A DNA stretch of 64,000 bases from Paenisporosarcina indica (GCF_001939075.1 NZ_MPTA01000007.1:1-64000); one strand, 5' to 3'. Numbered from the stretch's first letter, positions 1 through 10,161 are shown. Numbers and translations are program-made. The notes: generated by a model from the letters alone, not told the origin.

Positions 1-53
1 TACTCTTTTTTTCATTAGTAATCTTATACATGAATTTATCAATATTATTCACA

Positions 54-1355
54 TTAATATTTCACTTCTAGATAAGGATCATCCCAAAAGGCGCTAACAA
101 TTGGATTTTGTGGTATATCCGGATTAGTTATTTCAGGGTAATTAGGGTTTTTTACAGGACACTCTTTTTTAAGAGTTGTGACATCTACTTTTTTTACATT
201 CGTTCCAGCTAACTTTGAAGGTATTAGATTACCTGTATAGTATATTTTCGTATTCAAAAGCTCAGTCTTTTTCTCTAGTGTTACGTTACCATTCACACAA
301 ATATTCGTATTCACAGCATAAAAGTGTTTCGTTGATGTAAAATTACCAACAATGTTAAATGAGGAATTACTTAATTGTACTTGATCACCAGTAAAATCCC
401 CCTTAATTTGAAAGTAGGTACTTGAAGCATCAATATTTTTAACTGTCACACTCCCGGTAGAAAATACCGTAACGTCGCTCATACCAATCGCATTATGCAA
501 TTTCCATGTACCATTATTATAGAATGTTGATTTTTTAAGAGAATAGTTTATGTTCCCTGTTCCATAATCATAGTTATTTGTGTAAACCGTTGTATTATTC
601 AATTGTTTCAGATTAAGACTATTATCACCTTTACACATTTTATTATCGAGCGGAATCAAGTCCTTACATGCGGGTAAATTTGTAGGTGGATTCTTGATAG
701 TCGTTTCCATATCCGCAAAACTTGGAGGTATCCACGGAGGAGTGACTTTGGATTGTACAGGTGTAATAATTAGTTCAGGTTCTGGAATGCTCATCTCATA
801 AGTTAATATAGACTCCTCGTTAATTGAGACGCCTTTAACCTTTACAGTCAACACCACTTTGTTGCCAACAATTTCATATTTTGGTAGATCGGTCGGTAGA
901 TCCAGTGGTAATTCTGTAGAATTGTTGACTATCTCGTAGTGGAGTTTAGGATTAACAGGGATTTCATTTTTATAGTTCGTAAAAAATTTTGCTAATTCCG
1001 TTCCAATTCTGTTTAGATAGTTGTCTTTTATAAGCTTCAATCTTGCATTTTTTTCAGTTTCGCTAAGATCCTTGAATTTAGGATTGGCAGATGTATATAA
1101 AGTATTTATCTCTTCTATTAATTTATTATAGTGCGTGAATTTTACATTATTATATTGATTTTCACCGATGATTTTAAAGTAATCAACACCCATTTCAGCA
1201 GCTACAATAGTTTGATTATTAATATCAACCGTAACTTCTTGTTTCGAATGATTGAATGACGCACTGGCAATTACAGCGGAAACACTAACAAACATTACAA
1301 TTAAGAATAGCACCAATAACAAAGCATAACCCTCATTATTTTTTAAGTATCTCAT
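54..1355 (-). CDS. PilX-like type IV pilus assembly protein
   Basis: A 433-residue protein with a short basic N-terminus and one hydrophobic helix (about residues 10-31), followed by a long, Asn/Thr-rich extracellular part. This is the layout of PilX-type accessory pilin proteins. No canonical prepilin cleavage motif is visible (the N-terminus reads NNEGYALLLVLF). The C-terminal half is rich in short polar beta-like segments, as in surface-exposed pilus-tip proteins. The start ATG follows GAGGGGATT. It lies 10 bp after the stop of the PilW-like gene and is the last gene of a PilV-PilW-PilX-like operon. The role in pilus assembly is inferred from the N-terminus and the neighbours. Confidence 0.65.
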   Translation of the reverse strand: MRYLKNNEGYALLLVLFLIVMFVSVSAVIASASFNHSKQEVTVDINNQTIVAAEMGVDYFKIIGENQYNNVKFTHYNKLIEEINTLYTSANPKFKDLSETEKNARLKLIKDNYLNRIGTELAKFFTNYKNEIPVNPKLHYEIVNNSTELPLDLPTDLPKYEIVGNKVVLTVKVKGVSINEESILTYEMSIPEPELIITPVQSKVTPPWIPPSFADMETTIKNPPTNLPACKDLIPLDNKMCKGDNSLNLKQLNNTTVYTNNYDYGTGNINYSLKKSTFYNNGTWKLHNAIGMSDVTVFSTGSVTVKNIDASSTYFQIKGDFTGDQVQLSNSSFNIVGNFTSTKHFYAVNTNICVNGNVTLEKKTELLNTKIYYTGNLIPSKLAGTNVKKVDVTTLKKECPVKNPNYPEITNPDIPQNPIVSAFWDDPYLEVKY

Positions 1356-1365
1356 GATAATCCCC

Positions 1366-1839
1366 TCAGTTCGTTTTATATCTCGATAGTGTAGTATTTA
1401 TTTCATAAGTAATTGTACTTCTACTATCTAATGATAACACGATACTAATGGCATTATTATTAGAACGCGGATTAATTATTTTGAAGATTTCGGAAGGATT
1501 AGTAGTTCTAATGTTATAGTTTTGGCTATTGATTGGCTGACTCTTTGCAATTTCACTCCCGCATGTGGTTTTCGTAATATTGTTGTAAAATATGACGACT
1601 AAGTCTTTGGTAGGCGTTATCTCCAATTGATAGCAATTTCCCTTTTGATGAATGTCCAATAATTTAGAAACCATTAAATTTGCCTCTTGTTGGATTCGCG
1701 TCTTTTCACCTTCTATCACTGAACGTTGAATCCCGATGGATAAGGTGGTCATAATTAAAATAGCTACAATTGTCACTAGAGCTAATGCTGCTATCAACTC
1801 TACTAAAGTTATCCCTTTTTCGTTTTTAATATATTTCAT
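1366..1839 (-). CDS. PilW-like prepilin (type IV pilus minor pilin)
   Basis: A 157-residue protein with a type III prepilin signal. A short basic leader ends in EKG, and the mature part would begin ITLVELIAALALVTIVAI, with the conserved Glu at position 5 of the mature protein. The prepilin peptidase would cut after the Gly. The remainder is a small polar globular domain. The size and position between PilV-like and PilX-like genes suggest a PilW-type minor pilin. The ATG is preceded by AAGGTGG. The prepilin signal is clear; the subtype is inferred from gene order. Confidence 0.72.
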   Translation of the reverse strand: MKYIKNEKGITLVELIAALALVTIVAILIMTTLSIGIQRSVIEGEKTRIQQEANLMVSKLLDIHQKGNCYQLEITPTKDLVVIFYNNITKTTCGSEIAKSQPINSQNYNIRTTNPSEIFKIINPRSNNNAISIVLSLDSRSTITYEINTTLSRYKTN

Positions 1840-1853
1840 GGAATTTTGCCACC

Positions 1854-2351
1854 TTAAATTGATACTTTGAGATATCCATAGGTTTCACTATTTGGAGTTG
1901 TCCCCCCTGTATAAATTTTCAGAATGACCTTATATAACGAAACACTTCCCTCTAATTCTTCAACATTAAAGACATTTACCGTGAAGGTATAATCACTATT
2001 TTTATTTTCAACTTTATAGGATTTATATTCGGTGTTTTCTCCTGTCATAGTAACAGTGTAAGGTTTAGTTGGTTCTGGCATCCCTTGATCATTGACATTC
2101 AACACAATCATGAATTTATTTGAAAGATTCATTAAATCAGTTTCTGTATATGTTAGGCTTGTTAACTTGGACATTTCTTCCCTAGCCAAATTCATGGTAT
2201 CCAATTTTGTCTCAGTCTTTTCATTAGTTAAAGTCATCTGTGGAAAAATGGTCATATATCCGATGAAAACTATTCCTAATATAACGAGGGCTGCTAGTAC
2301 TTCTACAAGCGTCAAACCTCTTTGAGTATGATATTTTTCCATTATTTTCAT
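1854..2351 (-). CDS. PilV-like prepilin (type IV pilus minor pilin)
   Basis: A 165-residue prepilin. The leader ends QRG and the mature helix begins LTLVEVLAALVILGIVF, the classic motif cut by prepilin peptidase, with Glu5 present. It is the first gene of the three pilin-like genes and is 14 bp upstream of the next. The start at 2351 has only a weak GAG upstream; an in-frame ATG at 2342 is an alternative. It could belong to a competence pseudopilus, but the V-W-X order points to a type IV pilus. A diguanylate cyclase gene lies directly upstream. Confidence 0.72.
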   Translation of the reverse strand: MKIMEKYHTQRGLTLVEVLAALVILGIVFIGYMTIFPQMTLTNEKTETKLDTMNLAREEMSKLTSLTYTETDLMNLSNKFMIVLNVNDQGMPEPTKPYTVTMTGENTEYKSYKVENKNSDYTFTVNVFNVEELEGSVSLYKVILKIYTGGTTPNSETYGYLKVSI

Positions 2352-2450
2352 AATAATCTACTCATTTCTGTATAATTACTCTGTATTATCTACTGTTTTT
2401 AATGGTTTGTCATTATATTTAAACTATTTCTTGATTTATTAATAAATCAA

Positions 2451-2478
2451 CAAAAAAAGAGCCCGCTAGATAGGCTCA
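2451..2478 (-). terminator. Intrinsic terminator after the GGDEF gene
   Basis: A hairpin with GAGCC/GGCTC arms around CTAG, followed on the minus strand by a run of seven T. It separates the diguanylate cyclase gene from the pilin-like genes. Confidence 0.75.
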
Positions 2479-2496
2479 TTACAAACTTTCTCAATG

Positions 2497-4203
2497 TTAC
2501 TTTATATACTCCGCAACCCGATTCCTACCTTTTTGCTTAGCCCCTATATAAAGTGCACGATCCGCATTTCGAATAAGAGCCATGGCGTCGTCACAGTCTT
2601 CCGGAGCAGTGGAAACACCTATGCTAATGGTTATGTTGACGTGCTCTATTTGTGGCAGGTCTCCTAAATCGGATTGCACTTCGAAAGTTGTGGACTCTAT
2701 TTTAGCACGTAATGATTCTGCTAAAATAACTGATTCCTTTTTAGAGTAGTTTGGTAAAATCACGACAAATTCTTCTCCCCCATATCGGGCTAGTATGCCT
2801 TGATCCCCAATTTCTTTTTCTAAGAAGCGTGCTAGATTGAACAGAATATCATTTCCGCTTTGGTGTCCGTAGGTGTCATTAATCCCTTTGAATCGATCAA
2901 GATCCATCATGATTAATGACAGCTGACGAAGTTCACCATTTAACAATTCGTTCATTTTGATTTCCAGTTGTTGGTCTAAATATCGATAATTGTATAGTTT
3001 CGTTAAACCACAACGTTCACTTTTCGATACGGCTTCTTGTACGTATTTTGCTTTTTCAAGAGAAACGGCAAAGTAAGAACAAAGGAGACTCAATATTTGA
3101 AGTTGATGCGTTTCAAAGGCATATTTTTTTCGTGAGGCAATGACTAAAATCCCTTCTAGTGTATGATTACGCTTGATGGGGACAGAGATAATACTTTCGG
3201 TGTCGACTGGCAAGAAATCCGTATTACTTCTATGCCACTCCGCTTGTCTGCTAAATAGAATTGAATTGTCGTTTTTATATACAATCCCAACAACGCTCGT
3301 GAGTATTTCTAGATGTGTTTGAAAAACAGGGACTTCTTTTTTGTTTTCAACAGCTTTTAAAAATTGCAGCTCTCCATCTTCGATATCAATAATATAGGCA
3401 TAATCCACTGGTAGCATTTTCGTGATTCTAGACAAAAATAAGTCAACAATCGCTTTTCCACTTAATCTCTCGGCCAGTTCATGTCCAATCTCACTTGCTT
3501 GATTTAAATCTTCATTGACCCGCTCCGAATTGCTATATAAGCGTACTAAGAAAGAGATCATGAAAAATGGGACTCCGAGTAAAACAAAGGCAATCGGCCC
3601 GACATGTACATCGAGTAAGTACAACATAATGCCAAATGGGAAGGTGACTACTAACCCAGCAAAATCCCATATTGTGTCTTGTCCAAAGAACCCTTCATGC
3701 TCTTGTTTCGTTAATTGTAAATAAGAATATAACAATACATGATTTACAAACATATTAATCGCTTGATAAATAAAACCAAATAAAATGATGTCAAATACAT
3801 CGGTTGTCCCAACTTTAAAGCCCATTAGTATAACAGATATTCCGCTGATGATGGAAACCATAAAGAACATGAATGAATTAAAAAACACTCGGTAAAAATC
3901 ATTGAATGTAATCTTTAATTGAAAAGCTAGTGGGATAACGGCGAATTGCATAATCATCATTTCCACAAATAATCCATATTTCAAAAATATAGCAAGATTA
4001 ATCCACTGTGCCAAAAAAATCGTTATTCCTGCTACTTTAAATGGGAAGTACGTGGTTAATATGGCCAAGGCGGCATAGCCAGCAAGCATTGGCCAATTAA
4101 TTTGACCAGGTGGTGCAAAATAATAAACCAGATAAAGACCAATAGGAACAGTTACTGCCCAAATGACCCAAATCAATCGTCTTGCGTGGTTTGAAATCTC
4201 CAT
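2497..4203 (-). CDS. Membrane-bound GAF-GGDEF diguanylate cyclase
   Basis: A 568-residue sensor. About seven hydrophobic segments fill residues 10-230, a GAF-like domain covers about 240-390, and a GGDEF domain follows with the active-site signature GGEEF near residue 475. It would make cyclic di-GMP from two GTP in response to a membrane or GAF-sensed signal. The RxxD inhibitory site normally five residues before GGEEF is not visible, so classical product inhibition may be missing. I chose ATG 4203 because AAGGGA lies just upstream; the TTG at 4218 would put that sequence inside the gene. The position next to the pilin genes suggests a link between c-di-GMP and surface motility or attachment, which is an inference. 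Confidence 0.88.
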   Translation of the reverse strand: MEISNHARRLIWVIWAVTVPIGLYLVYYFAPPGQINWPMLAGYAALAILTTYFPFKVAGITIFLAQWINLAIFLKYGLFVEMMIMQFAVIPLAFQLKITFNDFYRVFFNSFMFFMVSIISGISVILMGFKVGTTDVFDIILFGFIYQAINMFVNHVLLYSYLQLTKQEHEGFFGQDTIWDFAGLVVTFPFGIMLYLLDVHVGPIAFVLLGVPFFMISFLVRLYSNSERVNEDLNQASEIGHELAERLSGKAIVDLFLSRITKMLPVDYAYIIDIEDGELQFLKAVENKKEVPVFQTHLEILTSVVGIVYKNDNSILFSRQAEWHRSNTDFLPVDTESIISVPIKRNHTLEGILVIASRKKYAFETHQLQILSLLCSYFAVSLEKAKYVQEAVSKSERCGLTKLYNYRYLDQQLEIKMNELLNGELRQLSLIMMDLDRFKGINDTYGHQSGNDILFNLARFLEKEIGDQGILARYGGEEFVVILPNYSKKESVILAESLRAKIESTTFEVQSDLGDLPQIEHVNITISIGVSTAPEDCDDAMALIRNADRALYIGAKQKGRNRVAEYIK

Positions 4204-4260
4204 GAACTGTCCCTTCAATCCTAGTACAATTTATCTATCATGAAATTAATCGTATCAAAG

Positions 4261-5538
4261 TTAGAAAGTTTTGTCATCTCTTAAGTTTTTATTATTTTCT
4301 AGCTTTTGATGAGTATTTAATCTTAAATTTGCTAAAAGATACAGTGAACCCGTTACTATTGTCACATGTTTTTCTGAAATTGTTTCCATAATATCTTTGA
4401 CTGGTTCTTTAGTCATTCTCCTGACGGCAGCTTTGCTAATCCTCGACAATTTCTGCGAAGACATACTTCGTGAATCTGGAAAATCAATAAATGTGAAAAT
4501 AGAAGATATTTCTTCAAAGATCCGCAATATCTTTTCTGCATCTTTCCCTTCAATCATGCCGACATAAAAGTGAATCGGTGTATCTGGAAATATTCCTCTT
4601 ATTGTATCGACAAGAGCTTGTGCACTTGCTGGGTTATGAGCTCCATCAAAATATAATGTATCTGTCATCTTTTCAAAACGTCCCGGAATGAAAGCTGTTT
4701 GTAATCCTGTTCGAATCAATTCTTCATTAACCTGCAAATTCATTTTTTCAACTAAATAAATGACAGCAAGAATCGCCAGTGCCGCATTGTTTTGTTGGTG
4801 TGGACCATGAAAAGGTACCGACAAATTTGAGAATGAATGGCCAGCAAAATCTTTGTAGTGACCGTTTTCAAAAAAGAAATCCGTGTTTATTTTCATTAAA
4901 GGAGACCGGTGTTGAGCTGTTTCAATCTCCATCACCTGTTCTGCAACTTGATCTAATGGTCCAATTATTAAAGGTATGCCATCCTTAACAATCCCCGCTT
5001 TGTGCATAGCAACTTCTTCGATTGTTTTGCCCAAAAATTGTTCATGCTCGATTGCAATGCTTGGAATGACGGAAATTAACGGCTTTATGACATTGGTACT
5101 ATCAAACCGTCCCCCCATTCCCGTTTCCAGTAAGACAATCTTCGGATTGAATTGTTCAAATGAAAGAAAAGCCAGAACCGTCAATAACTCAAAGTCTGTA
5201 ACTGTGCCACTTATTCCCGCTGCCTTGGCTAACTGGCAAACATGATCCAGTTGTTCTTTCGTGATGTTTTGTCCATTTAATTGAATTTGGTCATGCACAT
5301 CCACAAAACAAGGGGAGTAAAAGCAGGCAGTTTTTATGTCATGTGCTTGCAGCATACTATTCATCATGGCAATGGTTGATCCTTTGCCGTTAGTACCCGC
5401 TACGTGAACGAATTGTAGCTTCTTATGCGGATTGCCTACTTTCTCCAATGCCCGAGTGATTGAGTCAAGACCTGGTTCAATAGCATTCTTACTTTCTAAT
5501 TGAAAACGTTTTTTGTAGTCCTCAAATTTTGGAATCAT
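4261..5538 (-). CDS. folC: Second folylpolyglutamate/dihydrofolate synthase paralogue
   Basis: A 425-residue Mur-ligase family protein. The ATP-binding loop is GTNGKGST. The metal and substrate motifs are LETGMGGRFDSTNV and KAGIVK, and the C-terminal ligase domain has FDGAHNP. FolC adds glutamate to dihydropteroate and to tetrahydrofolates. The ATG at 5538 follows AAAGGGG; an upstream start would add 12 unconvincing residues. It lies 275 bp after the other folC, beyond a terminator and a repeat. Its sequence is clearly diverged from that paralogue, so the two may have split the dihydrofolate synthase and polyglutamylation roles, or act on different pterins. That division is inferred. Confidence 0.85.
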   Translation of the reverse strand: MIPKFEDYKKRFQLESKNAIEPGLDSITRALEKVGNPHKKLQFVHVAGTNGKGSTIAMMNSMLQAHDIKTACFYSPCFVDVHDQIQLNGQNITKEQLDHVCQLAKAAGISGTVTDFELLTVLAFLSFEQFNPKIVLLETGMGGRFDSTNVIKPLISVIPSIAIEHEQFLGKTIEEVAMHKAGIVKDGIPLIIGPLDQVAEQVMEIETAQHRSPLMKINTDFFFENGHYKDFAGHSFSNLSVPFHGPHQQNNAALAILAVIYLVEKMNLQVNEELIRTGLQTAFIPGRFEKMTDTLYFDGAHNPASAQALVDTIRGIFPDTPIHFYVGMIEGKDAEKILRIFEEISSIFTFIDFPDSRSMSSQKLSRISKAAVRRMTKEPVKDIMETISEKHVTIVTGSLYLLANLRLNTHQKLENNKNLRDDKTF

Positions 5539-5592
5539 CTTGATGTCCCCTTTCCTTACATTAAAAGAACCCAACCTCTCAAGAAGAGAGTA

Positions 5593-5709
5593 GTGAAAAA
5601 ATTCACCTTTATAGACTGGACTAAGTATCAGTTAATAACATTTCAGCGCTTTGAGGCATCTCGCGAGAAGCCGGCTACCACTTGAAAGGCGCCTACGCTT
5701 GTTGAGGCT
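5593..5709 (+). repeat. GC-rich intergenic repeat, copy 1
   Basis: This stretch shares ordered blocks with 56859-57013 read in reverse. The shared blocks are GAAAAA(A/G)TTCA, GACTG(G/A)ACTAAGTAT, CGCTTTG(A/T)GG, CGCGAGAAGCC, GGCTACCACT and GCCTACGCT. The block order is conserved but the spacing differs, because copy 2 has an extra hairpin in the middle. It lies between the two folC genes, just past the terminator of the first. Confidence 0.7.
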
Positions 5710-5756
5710 AAGCAAATGGATCACATATAATTAAGTACAGTGTATAAAAATAAGAA

Positions 5757-5792
5757 GCGAGCCTTTCCTCCATCTATCGAAGAAAGGCTCGC
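5757..5792 (-). terminator. Intrinsic terminator of folC
   Basis: Perfect 11-bp arms GCGAGCCTTTC/GAAAGGCTCGC, followed on the minus strand by a T-rich tract. It ends the transcript of the upstream folC. Confidence 0.85.
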
Positions 5793-5849
5793 TTGTTTAG
5801 ATTGAATAGACTTTTTCAGTGACCTCCCCAAGGAAAGGCAGGGTCTTGA

Positions 5850-7154
5850 TTATACGACTTCCGAATGAGCTTTTAGCTTCAAATATGGTCGTGCTTCAGA
5901 CATGAAATAGAGTGAGCCGGTTACTAACACGATGCTAGAATCGTCCGCTAATGACAGTGCGTAATCGATCGCTTGTTGCCAATCAGTTATCAGCTTCTTA
6001 TTAGGATGTTGACTTTCTTTAACAATGTCTTCTCCCAATGCTGCATTCTTCGCATGAATTTCAGTGATGGTTAATGTACTTGCGATTTCATCCAGCATTT
6101 TTAGTACAGAACCAATGTCTTTATCCTTGATTGCCGTATAGACGACATGCACTTTTTTCGACGGGAAGCGTTGATCAATCGTTTGTAACAGCACATCCAT
6201 TCCCGCTGGGTTATGTGCTCCGTCAATAAGGATATTTGGCGTGATTTCTTCAAATCTTCCTGCCCAACTAGAAGTGACAAGCCCTCGACGAATGCTTTCT
6301 TCAGAAATCGTGAAAGAATGATATTTATTTAATAACAATGCAGCAGTAATCGCCAGTGATGCATTTTCAACTTGGTGATGCCCCATCATTTTCAATTGTA
6401 AATCATTAAATGTTTCATTATTTAATTGGTAAGAAAAACGTTGATAGTGTGCTTCTTGCATCACGTTTTCAATCATGAATTCATTATACAGTTGATAAAT
6501 CGGTGCTTGTTCAGCTTTGGCTTTAGCCTCGATTACAGCGACGGATTGCTTGTCTTTCACTGCACTGATGACGGGGACTTGAGCTTTTATGATGCCCGCT
6601 TTTTCAGTTGCAATTTCTTTTAATGTATTCCCTAGTATGTGGGTATGGTCGAGTGCGATTGAAGTTAAGATTGACAAAAGTGGTGTTATGACATTTGTTG
6701 AATCAAATTTCCCACCGATGCCCGTTTCAATTAAAGCAATGTCAACCTTCATGTCATTGTAGTACATAAACGCGATGACCGTTAAGATCTCAAAGAAATT
6801 TGATCCATCGCCAACTTGTCCTTCTTGCAATAATGGGTAGATGTGATTCATATATTGGATAAATTGTTCATCTGTAATCATCACATCATTCATCATAATG
6901 CGTTCGTTTACTCTTTCAAGGTGTGGTGATATGAAACTACCCACCAGAAGACCTTCAGCGGTTAGTATTTCTTTCAGGGCATTCAAGGTAGACCCTTTGC
7001 CGTTTGACCCTGCAATGTGCACAGAACGGAATCCTTCATGTGGATTACCAAGGACCTCCAAGATCGCAGAGATGCGGCTTAACCGACCATTACGCTCCGT
7101 TTTCTGATCCATAGAATATATGTATTCAATTACTTTATCAACTGATGTAAACAC
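5850..7154 (-). CDS. folC: Folylpolyglutamate synthase/dihydrofolate synthase
   Basis: A 434-residue FolC in the standard Bacillus position downstream of valS. The ATP loop is GSNGKGST, with ETGIGGKFDSTNV, KAGIIK and DGAHNPAG as further family motifs. It glutamylates dihydropteroate (making dihydrofolate) and extends folate polyglutamate tails. I chose the GTG at 7154 (protein begins MFTSVDKV) because AGGAG lies eight bases upstream and the N-terminus then resembles B. subtilis FolC; a GTG at 7163 would overlap the ribosome site. A terminator follows. It probably has its own promoter, because valS has a terminator at 7480. Confidence 0.9.
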   Translation of the reverse strand: MFTSVDKVIEYIYSMDQKTERNGRLSRISAILEVLGNPHEGFRSVHIAGSNGKGSTLNALKEILTAEGLLVGSFISPHLERVNERIMMNDVMITDEQFIQYMNHIYPLLQEGQVGDGSNFFEILTVIAFMYYNDMKVDIALIETGIGGKFDSTNVITPLLSILTSIALDHTHILGNTLKEIATEKAGIIKAQVPVISAVKDKQSVAVIEAKAKAEQAPIYQLYNEFMIENVMQEAHYQRFSYQLNNETFNDLQLKMMGHHQVENASLAITAALLLNKYHSFTISEESIRRGLVTSSWAGRFEEITPNILIDGAHNPAGMDVLLQTIDQRFPSKKVHVVYTAIKDKDIGSVLKMLDEIASTLTITEIHAKNAALGEDIVKESQHPNKKLITDWQQAIDYALSLADDSSIVLVTGSLYFMSEARPYLKLKAHSEVV

Positions 7155-7331
7155 ATAGGTCACTCCTAAAACGAAATACTCTCAGTGCGTCTGAGAATTC
7201 ACTTAATTTTATCATGTTCATTTGTAGAAAAGATATGAAATTATTTCTTGTTGGTAAAAGAATTTTTGTGACTAGGTTTCGTGCGTTCCACTAGAGTGTG
7301 GATTGCTGATTTGAGTCACAATTTATAGGGC

Positions 7332-7428
7332 AATTGTGGCTATGCATCGAGGGGAAATGTTCTACTAGCGTTTGGTGTTTCTATGCTTTAAAGATACTAC
7401 CTCGACGGGTCAAGCGCAGCCACAAATT
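7332..7428. repeat. Palindromic intergenic element between folC and valS
   Basis: Outer arms AATTGTGGCT and AGCCACAAATT bracket about 97 bp. Inner CGAGG/CCTCG pairs line up further inside, so the whole stretch can fold into a long imperfect hairpin. No coding signal is seen in this gap of about 360 bp. It resembles a small non-autonomous palindromic element. I found no second full copy in the window. Confidence 0.45.
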
Positions 7429-7479
7429 AAGGTGCATTTATAACTTTCACTGAGACCCCTTTATTTATTCTATATATCA

Positions 7480-7509
7480 AAAAAGGTGTCCCAAATTTTG
7501 GGGACACCC
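7480..7509 (-). terminator. Intrinsic terminator of valS
   Basis: Arms GGTGTCCC/GGGACACC around an AT-rich loop, then T residues on the minus strand, directly after the valS stop codon. Confidence 0.85.
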
Positions 7510-7515
7510 TTCATT

Positions 7516-10161
7516 TTACAGATTCTTTAATTCAGCCAAACGTTTTTCAACGATGGTGTATTTTTCTTGATAGTCTTGTTGTTTTGCGCGTTCTTCTGCT
7601 ACGACTGCTTCTGGTGCTTTTGATACGAAACGTTCGTTTGATAATTTACCTTGAACAAGTTTCACTTCTTTTGCCCATTTCTCAAGTTCTTTCTCTAATC
7701 GTGCAGTTTCTGCTGCGATATCGATTAAGCCTTCCAATGGCAAGAACAGTTGTGCACCTGATACGACACTTGACATCGATTGACCTGGAGCTTCGATTCC
7801 TTGACCCAACACCAAAGGTTCTGGGTTACAGAATTTCTCTAAATACATCGCATTTGCTTCTAAAACAGCTAGCGTCTCTCCATCTTTTGCTGAAATATAT
7901 AACGGTACTTTTTTGCTCATAGGTGTTTGAACTTCCGCACGAATCGTACGAACTGAGCGAATAATATCCGAAAGCAGCTTCATGTTCGATGCTTTTGCAC
8001 TGTCTGTTAATGAGTCGTTTACAGTTGGCCATGCAGCTATTGTAATCGATTCACCTTCGTGCGGTAAGCTTTGCCAAATTTCTTCCGTGATAAAGGGCAT
8101 GAATGGGTGAAGTAATCGCATCGTATTATCTAAAACATACGCTAATACTGAACGCGTCATTTTCTTCGCTTCTTCGTCTTCACCGTATAATGGAAGTTTC
8201 GCCATTTCGATATACCAGTCACAGAAATCATCCCAGATGAAGTTGTAAAGAGCACGGCCCACTTCACCAAACTCATATTTCTCGGCAAGTTTTGTTACTT
8301 GATCGATCGTTTCGTTCAAACGAGTTAAAATCCATGCATCCGCAACTGATTTTTCTCCGCTTAAATCAATGTCTTCGAACTTCATGCCTTCCATATTCAT
8401 CATGGCAAATCGTGAGGCATTCCAAATTTTATTGGCAAAGTTCCAGACAGATTCTACTTTTTCAATAGAAAAACGTAGATCTTGACCTGGAGATGAACCC
8501 GTCGATAAGAAGTAACGAAGTGCATCTGCACCATATTTTTCGATAACATCCATTGGGTCGATACCGTTGCCAAGAGATTTCGACATTTTGCGTCCATCTT
8601 CTGCACGAACGAGCCCGTGAATCAATACATCGTCAAAAGGTCTTTTTCCTGTGAATTCAATTCCTTGGAATATCATTCGTGAAACCCAGAAGGCAATAAT
8701 GTCATACCCTGTTACTAACGCATTCGTTGGGTAATAGCGTTTGAATTCTTCGTTTGATTCGTCTGGCCAGCCCATTGTTGAAAACGGCCATAAAGCTGAT
8801 GAGAACCATGTATCTAGAACGTCTTCATCTTGTTTCCAGTTTTCGATATCAGCCGGTGCTTCGTGACCCACATAAATTTCGCCTGTTTCATTATGATACC
8901 AAGCTGGAATTCGGTGTCCCCACCACAATTGACGTGAAATACACCAGTCGCGAATATTTTCCATCCATCGTAGATAGGTGTTTTCAAAACGATCTGGAAC
9001 GAACTCGACTTTGCCTTCACCTTGTTGCAATTTAATCGCTTCATCTGCAAGTGGTTGCATTTTAACGAACCATTGAGTTGACAAGTAAGGCTCTACTACA
9101 GCACCGCTACGTTCAGAATGCCCTACTGAATGCATATGCTCTTCAATTTTAAACAACACGCCTGCTTCTTGAAGGTCAGCAACGATCTGTTTACGGCATT
9201 CGAAACGATCCATGCCTTCATACTTACCTGCCAAGCCATTCATCGTTCCGTCTTCATTCATCACTAACACACGTTCAAGATTATGACGATTACCGATTTC
9301 AAAGTCATTCGGGTCATGTGCTGGAGTAATCTTAACCGCTCCACTACCAAACTCCATATCCACGTAATCATCTGCAACGATTTTAATTTCACGACCTACG
9401 ATTGGTAACGTGACAGTTTTGCCGATTAAATGCATATAACGTTCGTCTTCAGGATGAACGGCAACAGCCGTATCGCCAAGCATGGTTTCTGGACGTGTCG
9501 TTGCAACTTCAATATGACCTGTGCCATCTGTTAAAGGGTACTGCATATGATAGAAAGCACCCTGAATATCTTGATGGATTACTTCAATATCAGATAACGC
9601 TGTTTTTGTTGCTGGATCCCAGTTAATGATTCGCTCCCCACGGTAAATGAGCTGTTTGTTATAAAGGTTAACAAATACTTCTTTTACTGCATTTGATAAG
9701 CCTTCATCAAGTGTAAATCGCTCACGAGAATAATCCAGGCCTAATCCAAGTTTTGCCCATTGCATACGAATATGATCGGCGTATTCTTCTTTCCATTTCC
9801 ATGTTTCCTGAACAAATGCTTCACGCCCTAAATCATAGCGTGTAGTTCCTTCAGCACGAAGTTTTTGTTCTACTTTCGCTTGCGTCGCAATCCCTGCATG
9901 GTCCATACCAGGTAGCCATAGTGCATCATATCCTTGCATGCGTTTCATGCGAATGAGAATATCTTGGAGCGTTGTATCCCAAGCATGCCCTAAATGAAGT
10001 TTACCTGTAACGTTTGGGGGTGGGATGACAATTGTGTATGGTTCTTTCCCGCTTTCCGGTTGTGCTTCAAAATACTTACCTTTGAGCCACCATTCGTAGC
10101 GTCCTTGTTCAATTGTTTTAGGATCATACTTCGTCGAAAGTTGTGGTTGTTGTTCCGTCAT
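7516..10161 (-). CDS. valS: Valyl-tRNA synthetase
   Basis: An 881-residue class Ia synthetase that charges tRNA-Val. The HIGH signature is HLGH at residues 56-59 after PPPNVTGK, and the KMSKS loop reads [10 protein letters not shown]. The editing (CP1) insert with [11 protein letters not shown] and the C-terminal coiled-coil tRNA arm are present. The length is normal for bacterial ValS. The ATG is preceded by AGGAGGAAC. Expression is controlled by the T-box leader immediately upstream. The gene is in the same neighbourhood as in B. subtilis (valS then folC). Confidence 0.97.
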   Translation of the reverse strand: MTEQQPQLSTKYDPKTIEQGRYEWWLKGKYFEAQPESGKEPYTIVIPPPNVTGKLHLGHAWDTTLQDILIRMKRMQGYDALWLPGMDHAGIATQAKVEQKLRAEGTTRYDLGREAFVQETWKWKEEYADHIRMQWAKLGLGLDYSRERFTLDEGLSNAVKEVFVNLYNKQLIYRGERIINWDPATKTALSDIEVIHQDIQGAFYHMQYPLTDGTGHIEVATTRPETMLGDTAVAVHPEDERYMHLIGKTVTLPIVGREIKIVADDYVDMEFGSGAVKITPAHDPNDFEIGNRHNLERVLVMNEDGTMNGLAGKYEGMDRFECRKQIVADLQEAGVLFKIEEHMHSVGHSERSGAVVEPYLSTQWFVKMQPLADEAIKLQQGEGKVEFVPDRFENTYLRWMENIRDWCISRQLWWGHRIPAWYHNETGEIYVGHEAPADIENWKQDEDVLDTWFSSALWPFSTMGWPDESNEEFKRYYPTNALVTGYDIIAFWVSRMIFQGIEFTGKRPFDDVLIHGLVRAEDGRKMSKSLGNGIDPMDVIEKYGADALRYFLSTGSSPGQDLRFSIEKVESVWNFANKIWNASRFAMMNMEGMKFEDIDLSGEKSVADAWILTRLNETIDQVTKLAEKYEFGEVGRALYNFIWDDFCDWYIEMAKLPLYGEDEEAKKMTRSVLAYVLDNTMRLLHPFMPFITEEIWQSLPHEGESITIAAWPTVNDSLTDSAKASNMKLLSDIIRSVRTIRAEVQTPMSKKVPLYISAKDGETLAVLEANAMYLEKFCNPEPLVLGQGIEAPGQSMSSVVSGAQLFLPLEGLIDIAAETARLEKELEKWAKEVKLVQGKLSNERFVSKAPEAVVAEERAKQQDYQEKYTIVEKRLAELKNL

